Assembly (NCBI GenBank): GCA_033558025.1
Contig: JAUCEF010000013.1
Coordinates: forward strand, 2,907,001-2,971,000
Direction: 5' to 3'
Length of the DNA stretch: 64,000 bases
Source: Phytophthora sp. 'mugwort'
Taxonomy: Eukaryota > Oomycota > Peronosporomycetes > Peronosporales > Peronosporaceae
Of this stretch, positions 41,004 to 52,194 are shown piece by piece. Each line of letters starts with the position of its first letter. Position 1 is the stretch's first letter. The notes below the pieces were generated by a model. It was not told the origin of the DNA and made no database searches. It worked only from the letters and a program-made list of their open reading frames with translations. The translations under genes were made by a program, and so were the position numbers.

Positions 41004-41403
41004 GCATGGGCAGCAACAGCGCGATGGACCGCAGAGATACTGGACGAGGTGCAGCTTTTAGATGAATGGTTTGTACGCCACAGACTTTCCAGCGTTAGGG
41101 ACACAGGTAGCACGCAGTAAATCTACCTCGAAAAAAATTCAATTCGTGGGTCCTAATTCCACCAAGAATATGTATCTGGCCCTGTGTTTATATATTGAAG
41201 TTGAAGATGGCTACATTGGTGCGCACCTTGTTTGGCGTTCCCGAAATGGACCCGGGGTCTGGCCCCACTAGACTTTTGTTTAGAGTTTAGAGCTGTGTGT
41301 TCGCGTGTCCTGCTTGGCTTCAAGTCATGGCGGAGGATTTCCACGGTGCGGCCTCGAGAGATGACGGCCAGCAGTCTCTTGATGACGAAGGGGGCCGACA
41401 TGA

Positions 41404-41820
41404 GAGACAGCGCCGGACAACGACGACGAGTTCGAGGAAGCTGGTAGCGATTTCTCTGATCGATCTAGCGACAATAGCCCAGGGGATGCTAGCGACGGTG
41501 ACTTCGAGGACGCCTGTATCGGTAACTATCTGCCGGACTCCTCGGACGTCGCCATTCCGTTGACTAGCATGCACACTGCACCACTGTCAGACGACGAAAG
41601 AGCATCGCTGCACCCTCTCGACGGAAAGTCGAGTTTAGCACTGGAAATGGACAGGACACCGTCCCTCATGGTCGTAGATGGTGCTGGTGAAGCGGTGACG
41701 AGTATATCGTCTCCAAGACTTGCGGGACTAGCGGCAGAATGGAAACAATTCGTCTCTCAGCTCCGAACCTTCGTCACCAGCAATGATCCATCCCATTCTG
41801 GATTCCATGCCCTTAGATAA
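41404..41820 (+). other. Acidic Ser/Asp-rich open frame, start unclear
   Basis: The frame opens after a TGA at 41401 without an ATG. It reads DDEFEEAGSDFSDRSSDNSPGDASDGDFED and continues with MHTAPLSDDERASLHPLD and AAEWKQFVSQLRTFV. I do not recognise it. It resembles the acidic linker of repeat-borne ORFs in oomycetes, with coding-like remains continuing to about 42064 in other frames. It may be a fragment of a transposon gene. Confidence 0.35.
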
Positions 41821-42100
41821 AGGCAGTCGAAGCGAGTCAACGCGGATAACCACATTGACACCGTTATCCCCATCGACATCTCCCTATAAACGTGCTAACA
41901 GCCTTTTTGCTGGTCCTCCAGCGGCGACGACGACGAAGATACTCCCTAATCGAAGCGACGAGGTCTGTCCAGGCTTATCTCTCCCGAGGTTGTACTCGCA
42001 GGTCTGGGACTCCTCTGAAACCACAAAGAAAACGTCCTCATGTCCTGTGTCTTTCCTGTTGTAATCATATATTGTCTGATTCTGGCACCACAAGCCAGGT

Positions 42101-42569
42101 CTAACTTAACTCTGCTGGAGCTCCAGCCGCCATCGTCTCAGCCGTTGGTACCGCTTCCTCAGGCTTCCCCTCCGAGCGGTTGTTGAGGAAGGTCTGCCAG
42201 TGGTAGAACTGTTGGCCGTGCACCAGGGTCATGAAGTCCTCGCGCGCGATCATCTGGCGGAATCGTTCGTCGTTTAACATGTCCAGGAAGGCCAGACAGT
42301 GCGGGTACACGATGTACTTAGCATACTGCGGCTGTTTCCAGTACTTGAGGTATTGCAAGTAGTTCATGAAAGCCGGGTTCTCGAAGTACCGATTGATGGC
42401 TAGGACTGGGGACGAGAAAGAGAGGGTCAGCGAGGGATGGAAAAGCGAGGGAACGCTAGACACACATACAGTTCAGGTAGGCCGGACTGGCCAGACATTG
42501 AATGAACTCCAGCTCCATCTGGAAGCGGATGTCGTTGGATGGCACCTCCACGTTGGCGGAATTGCTCAT
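42101..42569 (-). CDS. MED31: Mediator subunit 31 (SOH1), two exons
   Basis: A protein of 134 residues, near the family's usual 120-130. MED31 is a small, highly conserved subunit of the Mediator middle module that links transcription factors to RNA polymerase II. Exon 1 is 42470-42569 (ATG at 42569 in a GCCACCATG context); the intron 42406-42469 (64 nt, GT-AG) splits the codon of the Phe in YLNFLA; exon 2 is 42101-42405. Family signature in order: RFQMELEFIQCLASPAYLNFLA, then FENPAFMNYLQYLKYWKQPQYAKYI, PHCLAFLDML, and HGQQFYHWQTFLNNR. A short Ala/Glu-rich tail follows. It looks intact. Confidence 0.96.
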
Positions 42570-43059
42570 GGTGGCGCCTAGATTAGTGAAGCTGTGCGAG
42601 GAATCGTACTTTATGTTTGATGCTACTAGCTAATTAATTTAATTGGTCGATATTAATACCGTATTTATCCGATCAAGCGAGACAGAAAATATTGGTCGAA
42701 ACCAAATCAAAAATAAAACCTCGTTAGTTTTTTGGGGGAAGTAACGCGTTTCCGCCGGTGTCACCCCCGTCCTGCACATCGAAAAGTCTGAGCCTCAAAC
42801 CATATCACTTATTAAAGGGTTTACATGTTTTAGAAGGGGGGGGGGGGGGGGGTCACTTGCGCTCTTGATGTCTCACTTGAGCCGTGTGTATCACTGGATC
42901 CGACAAATACGGTACAATGTCTTTCTGCCGTTGTGAGGTACCGTATTGCACGAGATCTCTGCAACCACGTATTTGATGCAATCGAAGTCAAATCACGACG
43001 GGAATCAGTGAATGCCACCCCTCCGACGACCACCATTCGTCCTTAAAAGTCTATTCAAA
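42570..43059. other. Intergenic with an 18-20-base poly-G run
   Basis: No gene recognised. A homopolymer of about 20 G lies at 42834-42852. Such runs are slippage-prone and hard to sequence exactly. Confidence 0.5.
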
Positions 43060-44890
43060 TTAAGATTCGATGTCTAGCTCTTCAGCTTTGGTGTCCTCTT
43101 TAGCGGGCTCAGACATTATGAAGGTGCCGTCTGTTTCTAGTGGACCAATTGGCACCATTCGAGCCTTCATAAAGCCCCTTGCAATGATTTCCCCTTCGAT
43201 GCTTTCCCATGTCAATATCACGATCTGAGTGATCAAAACGCGACGAGCAGTCGTAGTCGAGCAAATTCATGCGTCAAATGATGGTGGATGTAAAGCCGTC
43301 CGCATCGCGACTGAAACGCCCTCATCACGGCCACTTCCATTGTCGGGGAAGGTCAGTAATGCCTGGAGAAACAAATTTCACCTCTGTACAGTAGTCCTCC
43401 TTTAACTTGTCGCGCACACTTTTCATCGTTTTTAAGCTATCGAAGAGAAGTAAGCGCTGGCTGCTTGCTGCTGGACCCCACACCTGTCGCAATATAATCT
43501 CGAATTAGGTATGTATCAGATTCAGATAACGAAAATCATAAGAAAATACCTTGTCGACCCATTCGAGAATCACACGCTCATCGCAATAGGCCTTGCGTTG
43601 CACCGTGATCACTGATCTGCGCCCCAGCGTTCGCGACCAGGGTACTCGTGTTGCAGTCACGAAGTAAATTGCAAAGTGAGTTGATCTATAAAATATGAAG
43701 CTCCTACTCGTTCCTTGTTCACCACTCCGTTTCCAACTGGGGTCTCCTTACTCTTACTAAGGGCCTTAGCCCTAGCGTCTTGGCACAGCTTCAGTGATGG
43801 GCACGTGGGTAGGAGTAGCTGAGATCTCACGGCAGGGATCTCACAGGTCAGATTTCTCTGCTGAGATTTGACATATACAGATGCACATCATCTGGTGGAG
43901 TCAATATTGGTAGCCGCAAGAACAAGCATGACACGGTCCCCGTGCAAAGGGTGGATCAGAAGCTCTTCCTGCACACTGGCGTTCTGAACGTCTGCAAAGA
44001 CGATGAGCGGGAGCAACTCTTTTCCTGTTGCCGAGGCGCACAAGAAAACTGATGCGCGAAACGCATTTTCAGTCATCGACTGATCGACATTCACGTTTCG
44101 CTCAGTGAGGGTGATGGTACAGCTAGGATTCATATCAATTTAAATTGACGTTTGACCCATATTGTAGACATTCTCAAATTTGGTATGACCCGGAAAAGTC
44201 GAGACAATGCTCGTATTCTCTGTCGAGTACTGCATGCTCGCTCCAAAAGCACTTGCTACATTCTGTACAGTATCGTCCCATAATGAATGATGCGGCGGAT
44301 AGAGAGTCTGTTGCGCAGTCGGAAGTGGCGCAAATACTCAAGTGCATCTGATCATGAGGCACTCAGTCGTGACGCATCTAGAGCGATTTCTTTTCCTTAT
44401 TTCCGTGACCCATTCGAGTAAGCTGCATGTGTAGCACAAGTTAGTATCGCGACATAGCAAATAATCGCTATAATTCGTACCTTGGCTCGAGGTCTGGGTG
44501 CTGAATGGCAGGTCCTCTCTTTGTTTCCACCGCGAACATTTTGGAAGGACGTGCAACCTTAATCGCAACTTGTTTTTTTTTCCAGCGATACAGCGTTGTG
44601 CGGTGAACATTGTACGTTTTAGATAGCTCTGTTGAAATACCGCGTATGTTGGCCTCATCAATCGATTTCGCCTTCTCCATATAGACGTGCGGCACAGGCT
44701 GCATTGATTTGGCGCGCTTTTGGTAATGGGGGGGGAGTGTTAGGCAGGGGAGAACATGGTTCGGCTTTATACAATTTAGAGTTATTACCAATCACTTGAC
44801 AAGTACTACGGTAACAGAGATCTCGTATAATACGGTTCATCTTAACATGTGATGTGAAGCTGGCGTGCAGCAATGTACATTTCATACTGA
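43060..44890 (-). pseudogene. pogo/Tigger-type transposase relic (DDE_1)
   Basis: Read from 44890: an N-terminal HTH stretch (GISTELSKTYNVHRTTLYRWKKKQ, 44590-44660), then after many stops RNVNVDQSMTENAFRASVFLCASATGKELLPLIVFAD (43960-44105), the typical DDE_1 'CASATGK..PP.IVF' block, VWGPAASSQRLLLFDSLKTMKSVRDKL near 43420-43500 (the L.D segment), and a C-terminal IVILTWESIEGEIIARGFMKARMVPIGP near 43150-43230, the usual end of these proteins. Heavily mutated and inactive. Confidence 0.75.
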
Positions 44891-46289
44891 CCCGTACAGT
44901 TCTTCTTCGCTGTGGCTGCGGTGATGACGTTGCACCACGTGCGACCTCCGCGAGGACACAATCGGTATTGCAACGGACGCTGTCGTTGCCCGCACCATGA
45001 ACACAAGTACGTTACCTACGATGCAAGGGCTGAAGTCTTACAGGGATTAAGTTCTTTTTGCTCGGCAGTGGTGAGCCAAGAAGCGATCCCTACGCTCAGT
45101 GTGAGCAGAATCACTTCCGCCTGTTGCCTAGCACCCCGTAGTAGTGATACCATGCACGTCACCGAAGGCAATACTAAAGGGTCTGTAAGTCTTAAACCAC
45201 CCGTCAGTCGCCGGTTGTGAGCCCAACGCTACGTTGACATCCACCAATCCAGTGAAGGCAGCGCCCTTCTGATTGTCATGACCAGTCCACGTTACTATCG
45301 CAAATTGCAGGAAGGGGCAAATTATTATTGACCGGAAATCGAGATCATGGCGGCCAGAACGACTTTTGTTTCTACCGACGCAGCTAAGCTACTGGAATCG
45401 GCGGCGACCAGCATCCCAACACGCCAAATTTTCTAGGCTACTATCAAACTACGAAGGCCACGAACCTGCGCCTTCTGCCAGCGAGCACGACGCAGAAGAC
45501 GCCGTAACGCCGGAGATCGAAGCGTTTGTAAGGTTTGACGTTGGGAAGTAGCTCTACTAGACATCGGAGAACTTATGTGCGTCGTGGCCGGCCCCGGCAC
45601 GTCGGGTTTGGATCAGTTAGCACGAGGTCATGACCAGTGCGACGACAGGATGACTGCAGCACAGAAGGACTGTTAGGATGTACACCGTTAAAAGGCCCAC
45701 AAAGTGTTGGTGTCGTATATTTCGGACGTAATGCTGCTACGCTATGAGAATATCGTGCTTCGAGCTTACCCTATCGAGCTGTGTGATCGCTTCTATCAAG
45801 TAATTAGGATAAGCGCAGGCGTGAGCACAGACATGGTGGTGGCAGACTTGCACGCCATAAAGCTTCAGTAAGACGATGTTGTGGAGATTTACGTCAGCAA
45901 TTGGCTCCGGATTAAACGCGTTCAAGCAGAAACAGAACCCTTATTGGGGACTGCCACGTGGCGCGACTCATGGGGACGAACGTCAGAAATGCCTACCTTC
46001 GCAGTGGCGTCCAGTCCCATTTATATACTGCCCACGCTTAGATTAAGATGTGGCTACGGAAATAATCCGCAATCTGAAGCTCATTGTTTACCAGACGTAG
46101 GTGAAAGAAGTCTCAAAAGACGCAACGCAGCGCTGCATTCCATTTGGTGGGCGCAGCTTGGCTTGATGCCAAGTGTCCGTGGGACACGTTATGGACTCCA
46201 TCACGGTGGAATCCGTTAGACCGCCGCTGACCGTGTCTGTATCGGTCGGGTCGCAGCCGTAGCGATTACCAGCACCCCCAACTCGGACA
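44891..46289. other. No gene recognised, about 1.4 kb
   Basis: Short open frames only. A plus-strand stretch SDVMLLRYENIVLRAYPIELCDRFYQVIRI near 45718-45810 reads coding-like but is flanked by stops. Probably transposon debris. Confidence 0.4.
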
Positions 46290-47370
46290 CTTCGTCGCTG
46301 GTGGCGTTATCCCGCCAGCGTCGGTCGGATCATTTATCGGCCCGTGACCTTGCCGTTGTGATGCAGTGCCTTTCGACGCAGTTGAAGGGCGGATTCCCAC
46401 GAAAGGGTTCAAATAGGGAGGTTGCGACTCAACTTGGCCTCCACCCCAACACAGGGTGTCGCGTTTGGAAGCGCGCGTTTCTCGAGTGGCACCATTCTGA
46501 TGCCTACCGAGCCACGCCGCAACAGCCCAATAGCGGAAGACGTCGCCAAGATCGCAGGCATGCATTCGAGATCCTGCGAAGAACACTTTTTCTCGACGTT
46601 CAACGTTTCGTACTGCAGGTGTTGCTTGGGGCCTGCTGTTGACGACGCTCTTCCGTAAGTTGAGGAGAGATAACCTTCGATATCACAACAGTGCATGAAA
46701 GCCGTTGTTAACCGAGGCTAAGAAGAGTGCAAGATTGACCTACTGCATCGAGCACGCTGATCTAACGTCAGTGCAGTTATCAGGCATGTAAAACACCGTC
46801 CATTTAGACGAAAGGGTTTTCTACACTACTAATCCGCGACGTCGTTTCCTGCTGCTGTCGGTAGAACCGGCACCAACGCACCCCGTCAAGTACCGACGCT
46901 TTGTACGCGAGTCATGATACTGGCCAAGGACACGGCCAGACGAAACCCTGTTTGATGGAAAGCTCGGAATATGGGCTTTCACGAAGACGGTTGCTGCTGT
47001 ACGATCGAGTATACGCAGGCCCGCAGGTATTTTTGAGACAAACGAAGTGTCAGTGACCAAGCCAACCTACAGGGAGAAAGTACTGGAAGAGGTACTACCT
47101 TCAATTTAAGCTAGGTGGCCCAGCCGTGACCGTGTGATTCTTCGGCAAGCCAATGAGCTACCATACATTCCCCCCCCCCCCCCCTCAGACCCTGAAATCG
47201 CTGCTGGTCCAGCGCGCTGTGGTTAGATGTCGAACTGCGATGCAAACCGCCAAACAGTCCAGACCTCAAATGCTGTGAGTTGGGTCGTTTTGCAGCTAGT
47301 AACGTGAGACAGATAGAGCAAACAGCGCGAAATATTAGCGAGCTCATCGCAGCAACGACAGAAGAATACT
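46290..47370 (+). pseudogene. Tc1/mariner-type transposase relic
   Basis: A mariner-like N-terminal HTH is readable (LKGGFPRKGSNREVATQLGL, PNTGCRVWKRAF, 46385-46475). In other frames follow VHLDERVFYTTN near 46798-46830 (first Asp), TLFDGKLGIWAFTKTV near 46950-46990, YREKVLEEVLPSI near 47070-47105 and PPNSPDLKCCELGRFA near 47250-47300 (third acidic position in the SPDL block). Stops, shifts and a poly-C run at 47170-47185 interrupt it. Inactive. Confidence 0.75.
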
Positions 47371-47713
47371 GAGAGCTCCTCCTTGGGTTCTGAACACTGC
47401 ATGCTTGAGCCTACAGAGCTTCATGGACTTGTGCATCCAATCCAGCCGGGACAACAACTTTAAGAACCGGCATACGGTCAAGTAGCGGCTAGGACGGGAA
47501 AGAAGCCTTTCCAGAAGGGTCTCGTGCTCACCAGCAACAGCTGCCATCGTAGCTGCGTCGCCCCCGTCTAGCACTTGGCAATATAGCTAGATTAAGTGTT
47601 AAGGGGGACCTCCGCTTTTAGAAGGAGAAGGGCGAACCACCTCTCATTCTGAAACGGAGTCGTACTGGGATACCCCCCCCCCCCACCACCACCACCACCG
47701 CCACCACCCCCAC
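47371..47713. other. No gene; poly-C and CCA-rich microsatellite at the end
   Basis: Nothing recognisable up to 47670. The stretch 47673-47712 is a run of C followed by (CCA)n/(CCG)n units. Confidence 0.5.
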
Positions 47714-47812
47714 CAGTATTAAAATACTGGGATACAGCAATTCACTAGATTCATTAGTTATTGTATCCCAGTATTTAATACCGGAACAGAACAATTAAAT
47801 GAATCTAGTGAA
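47714..47812. repeat. Interlocking inverted repeats
   Basis: gtattaaaatactgggatac near 47716-47735 pairs with gtatcccagtatttaatac near 47763-47781, and ttcactagattcatt at 47741-47755, located in the first loop, pairs with aatgaatctagtgaa at 47798-47812 outside it. The two stems therefore interlock in pseudoknot order (arm 1, arm 2, arm 1', arm 2'). Confidence 0.8.
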
Positions 47813-48329
47813 GAAGAACCAATTTATTAGATAACAAAATCAGTTAAATGGGTACAAGATGGTCGAAAAAAAATGTCTTTTCTATATAATATTGTAACAA
47901 AGTGCTGTAGATTCAGAAAGTAAGCAGAGATCGAGATAATTCTTATTATCGGCTGTCTCTGGATTTTTTGCAGACGGGCGTATTTCATTGGATACCGACC
48001 ATGGCACAGACAAACAGAGAAAAAACAGACACTACATTTCCAAAGTCGCCATGCCGCACAGCCCATGCGATCTGTAACTCAGTGTGCGATTAACCACTCC
48101 TTATATTAGCTTGTTTAAGGTGAATTGAGGAGGAGTGGCGCTTCGAAGTGTCGCCCTAAGAGGGTTGTCACCTACCCGCGATGGTCCATATCTGTATAGG
48201 GGGGAATAACGATCCGTCCCACTCACAGCCAGCGGAAAGCTCTCGAAAGAGAAGATGATGGTTCAATTCCTCCTATTGGCAGCTTTCACGAACTGAAAAC
48301 AATTTTATGTGTTTACCACTACGTCTTAT
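47813..48329. other. No gene recognised
   Basis: Nothing identified. A ggttcaattcc segment near 48263 resembles a tRNA T-loop, but no cloverleaf forms around it (see rejected items). Confidence 0.45.
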
Positions 48330-49560
48330 GCATGCAGGCATGTCTGACGGAGAGAAGATGACATCTACGAAGCTAGTACGGCGAGAAGTAAACTTTCCGA
48401 GATGCTCACGGTAACTGCGATTGCTGCGACGCGCTTGAGCGAATTTCGAGGCTGAACCGGCTGCCCCGACGACGACGGTACGTGGTTTGGTTGCGCACGT
48501 ATTTTTCTTTGCTTGTTCACCGCGTCGTATGTAATCTTCAGCGTCATCTTGTAGAAATCGACATCATGAGCGAAGAGAGACATTAGCGATGTGCGCAAGT
48601 TCGTCAAGGCTCAGAAATGCTCGCGATCATGTCGAAATTGTCGTCACTCCACCGAAATGCCTCTGACATGATCGCCCACAGCTTGATCAAGCGACCGAAG
48701 TACAACTCGACAACGATGCGGTCAGACGAAACGCGCCGTATACGCTGAATTTATCGTTGGCAAGCCCGCGATTTCGAGGTGTGTGCTTGGCTTCGATCGT
48801 TCGGATTATGGCCAGAACCGTAGTATCCATGTCTACCAGGGCTGCCCAGCTTCGCCCGAATTCTCGTGGCCTTTTCCGTTGTCTTCGATTCCAAGTTATC
48901 CGATGACGGCGCTCTTGGTTAACATGTCCGTGTGAAGCTCTTTCCGCTCCTGACGATGGTTTCGTCGTGCGTGGGTCCCGGATAACGCGATGACAGTAAG
49001 AAGCATACGCCGGGAAGTGCGATATACGCTTTAAGACTAGTCCATAAAGGTGCTGCTTACCTGAATAATACGTTTTCGGTTCCGCGAGTCTTCAACCCGG
49101 GCGGTAAGCCTCTTGAAACTTCACGTCTGTAGCGTAGAGTGCGTATTCCTTGAACAGTTGAGACTTTAGACGCTGCGTTATCGTTGCGATCGGCTGGATG
49201 AAGTGATCCATTAGTGACTTATCGATCAGCTCGAGTACCTTCATGGTCATTTCCTCAAACGAAGATGTCTTCCGCCCGAAACATTTAGCGTGCATGTCAA
49301 ACTGGGATTACCGCTTCAGGACGTTCAATGCCATGAAGAAGCCATCGCGCGCAATGTATTTCAATCTCCGACCTTGCCCAACATTCCGGTACGACGAGAT
49401 TGCTGGCTGAACCAGAGCATACAGTGTCTCGAACTCAGCGCGTGGGTAGTTGGTCATGATGCTGAATTCTCTGATCCATAATCAGCGGGAATCAGCACCC
49501 TGACTCAGGCTTCAGAGTCGATTTCATCTTCGAACCGGTGAAAGTACTCGTCGTCGATCT
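48330..49560 (-). pseudogene. DDE_4-type transposase relic
   Basis: Read from 49560: CFGRKTSSFEEMTMKVLELIDKSLMDHFI and KEYALYATDVKFQEAYRPG (about 49090-49290), then TYYSGKQHLYGL near 49040-49075 in another frame, a VDM/KGY-like block near 48800, and FGRLIKLWAIMSEAFRWSDDNFDMIA near 48610-48690. This is the order of an endonuclease family common in oomycete repeats (first Asp in ATDVKFQ, the ..EAYRPG.., S-GKH-LYG and FGR-LW blocks). Many stops; inactive. TIRs were not found. Confidence 0.7.
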
Positions 49561-49925
49561 CATTAGCAGTTTCTTGTACCTCCCCCCGACGCACTATGGA
49601 GCCTTCTATCTGGACCAGGGCCATGGCGGTGCTGATCATCTGGGGTTCGCTTCTGGTCGGCATTTGCGAAGAACTTGGGTATGCTGCTCTGTTGGCTTGC
49701 GAATTGAGAACGGAAGCGCGCTTTAGGAGTTTTGGCGGGAATTGTCCCGTTGACCGATCAAATGATTAAAATGTGTCCAATAATTGGTTCTTCTTCACTC
49801 TAGACACAGGAAACTACAGAAATCTTCACTTTCGATAAGATTCGGAGTTTAGCTTTTTACGATGGTAAGCAACGATGTTCTCTGCCCAGCGATTTTATAT
49901 CGTTATGACTTGTACGTGCAAGAGA
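49561..49925. other. No gene recognised
   Basis: Nothing identified between the DDE_4 relic and the palindromic-TIR transposon. Confidence 0.45.
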
Positions 49926-52078
49926 TGAAACGTTTGACGGTAACCCGGGTTACCATCGTGCCCCGCCAGCTGGGAAAACTACTAGTAGTTTTGTCGGTAT
50001 ATATATTAATGAAAGGTAATATGAAGTCAAATCCTTAGCTCGAAGAAGGCTTCTGTGCCAAATTGAAAAACTGCAAGATGGAGCGCTTTGGATTTCAGCC
50101 TTCTTCTTCTATGGACGGCCTGGCTTGCCCTTCTCCAGCCTTGGATTTGGTTCCACGGACACTGTTTGCTGGTTGTGGTGTCGAGAATTGGGGCATTTGA
50201 TGGAATCAGGTACGGCTGGGTAGTAGGCCAGGAACTGTTGCGGGATCGAAAAGTATTTTGCTGATAACAATTTCTTCTTTTTCTCTGATAGTTCTTTGAT
50301 TGGATGGAGCGGTAGACGGACGCAACGAATTGAAGCTTCCCAAATAATGCGAACAGGTACAAATAGCTCCGCGATAAATGCTTTTCGAATGAATTCAACG
50401 TTACTAGTCTCAATCATTGCAAAGGTGATAACCTCGTCATCCGATGTTTTCACTGTTTTGCGTGCTGTACAAATACCTTGATCTATTTCTATGTATAGCC
50501 CGCTGGAGGAGAAATAAAATATTTGCTGAGTAACGGGCCCCACTGTTCGAAAAAAGAAGGGGTGGTCTGCTTTGTTATGATCGATAAATATTCCATTAAC
50601 GTTTTTTACCGTGTTAACTTCGTCCACAAGCACCGAGGATGTATAGATGTTCATCTTCCGCATAGCACGTCTACATCATGCAGTGACACGGTCGGCAATG
50701 TTGTGTGAGTGTCCAGGTAACAAGAAACAAAGAACCACTTCCTTTTACAGAAACACCACAGACAACATGGCAAAAAAACATCATGATCACTTTGGACTTG
50801 TTTTGCCCCACGCAGTTGTCGAGTAGACTAAAAATTATCTGAGCAGGTGGTATGCTGTGGCGATCGTCGTTTTGCAACGTCGATACGTGATAGAGTAATC
50901 GTAGACTGTAAAGTGCATCGGCACCTTGTCCTGCGCGCGTTCATCGTAGAATTAGACATTGTTCGCTCGTTTGTGATATCGACCACTTCAAAATCTGGAT
51001 GATCAAGTTGATATTGAATAATCGGTGGACGGACGCGAATGTCCGTAATAAGGCATTGAAATCCCCCACCAAATCTTCCGCTTGAATTTGAACACTGACT
51101 TTATCGTATTTGCTTACATCTCCCCCACTCGTATCAATGTTGGAGTCATCATCAGAAGATTCAAAGGTGTCGGGAATAATTTCATTTGGCAATTGTTGGT
51201 TTGGTGCATGCAAGCCGCATAGGTTTTAACAAAAGACGATACAAACCTACGTTGAGCAATCGCCTCATCGATGTGTGTGTTTTACTCGAGTAGTATAGTC
51301 TGCTTTTCGTCTTCACTAATGTCGGGTTCGCTCAACCGAATATCCAGTCTAACACAATAATCGCAAACGTCTTCTGCAGTTCTTGTGAGCCGCACGCCAG
51401 GATAGTGGAAATCACATACTGCGTAAACCTTGAGTAGCTTAAGGTTCTTGCATTCGGATTTTCACGCTTGATGTCGTCGACGTATCTAGCATGAACTACG
51501 GTTCTAGTCAAGTTTACTCTGTAAAGTATTGCCGCGGACGACGATGAGCCCATCTTCTAGAATCCAAGTAGCACAATGGTTTTTGAAAGCTTCGATGTCC
51601 TTATCACTAAATGCATGCGGGGGTGTTGCTTGGGGTCTGCGAGTATGCCATGAGTCAGGTCCCGATTCATGGATCTTGCGCAAACAATCAATACGAGAGC
51701 CACCTACACGAATAATGGCTCGAATTTCAATCTGCGATAATCCCTACTGCAGCAGCTGCAGCACGATCCCTTCGGACTGCTGCCACTTGGTGCCGCCATA
51801 TCTGATGTCCCACGAATTTCAATCATCTCGCAGCTTCTTCACTGTCTTCTCCCCAAATCAATCGACAGCTCGGACGTATGCAGCTTTGTTTCGAGTAGGA
51901 CCCTTTTTACGCTTACGCCGCGGGGCCGTTGTTTGTGAGCCCCCACCACGACGGCGAGACATCTTTGCCAAGCTTTGCTTCGTTGGAAGTGAATGAAAAT
52001 GCTGCTCAACCTAAAATAAATAATCCCGCGCGTCCTCGGTTATATTTGTGGTAACCCGGGTTACCGCCAAACGTTTCA
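49926..52078. mobile_element. 2.15-kb DNA transposon with palindromic terminal inverted repeats
   Basis: The ends share a terminal inverted repeat of about 30 bp. The left end reads TGAAACGTTTG then a-CGGTAACC...; the right end in reverse complement is the same apart from one base (TGAAACGTTTGG). Each TIR ends in GGTAACCCGGGTTACC, itself a perfect 16-bp palindrome (left 49939-49954, right 52050-52065). The inside codes, on the minus strand, for one multi-frame protein with a DNCVGQNKSKV block (50660-51960). The flanking bases do not give a clear target-site duplication (only 'ga' is shared). The superfamily could not be assigned. Confidence 0.8.
50027..51965 (-). pseudogene. Transposase-like protein with D-N-x-x-G-Q-N-K block, interrupted
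   Basis: Read from 51965: a basic N-terminus (MSRRRGGGSQTTAPRRKRKKG), a possible HTH (LSQIEIRAIIRVGGSRIDCLRK), a Cys-rich part (VCDFHYPGVRLTRTAEDVCDYCVRLDI), FSLLDNCVGQNKSKVIMMFF near 50780-50840, then LCFLLPGHSHNIADRVTA and a 184-codon C-terminal frame (50109-50663: MNIYTSSVLVDEVN..., HPIKELSEKKKKLL). Blocks of the type D-N-C-x-G-Q-N-K and G-H-S/T-x-N-x-x-D-R recur in transposon-borne proteins of oomycetes and other protists. I cannot give the family name with certainty. Several stops and shifts make this copy inactive. Confidence 0.6.
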
Positions 52079-52194
52079 GATGAGAAATAACGATTGATGT
52101 TCAACTCCTAGAAATTATTACCATATGCACTTCAACCAAATAGTTATTATGAAAATTATGGATGTGGACGTACTGTTTAAACTTTGGCACGGAC

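Noticed and set aside
48180..48300. tRNA-like segment with ggttcaattcc and a ctctcgaaagag hairpin
   Set aside because: The T-loop-like bases are present, but neither the T stem nor an acceptor stem pairs, and no D arm is visible. It is not called as a tRNA.
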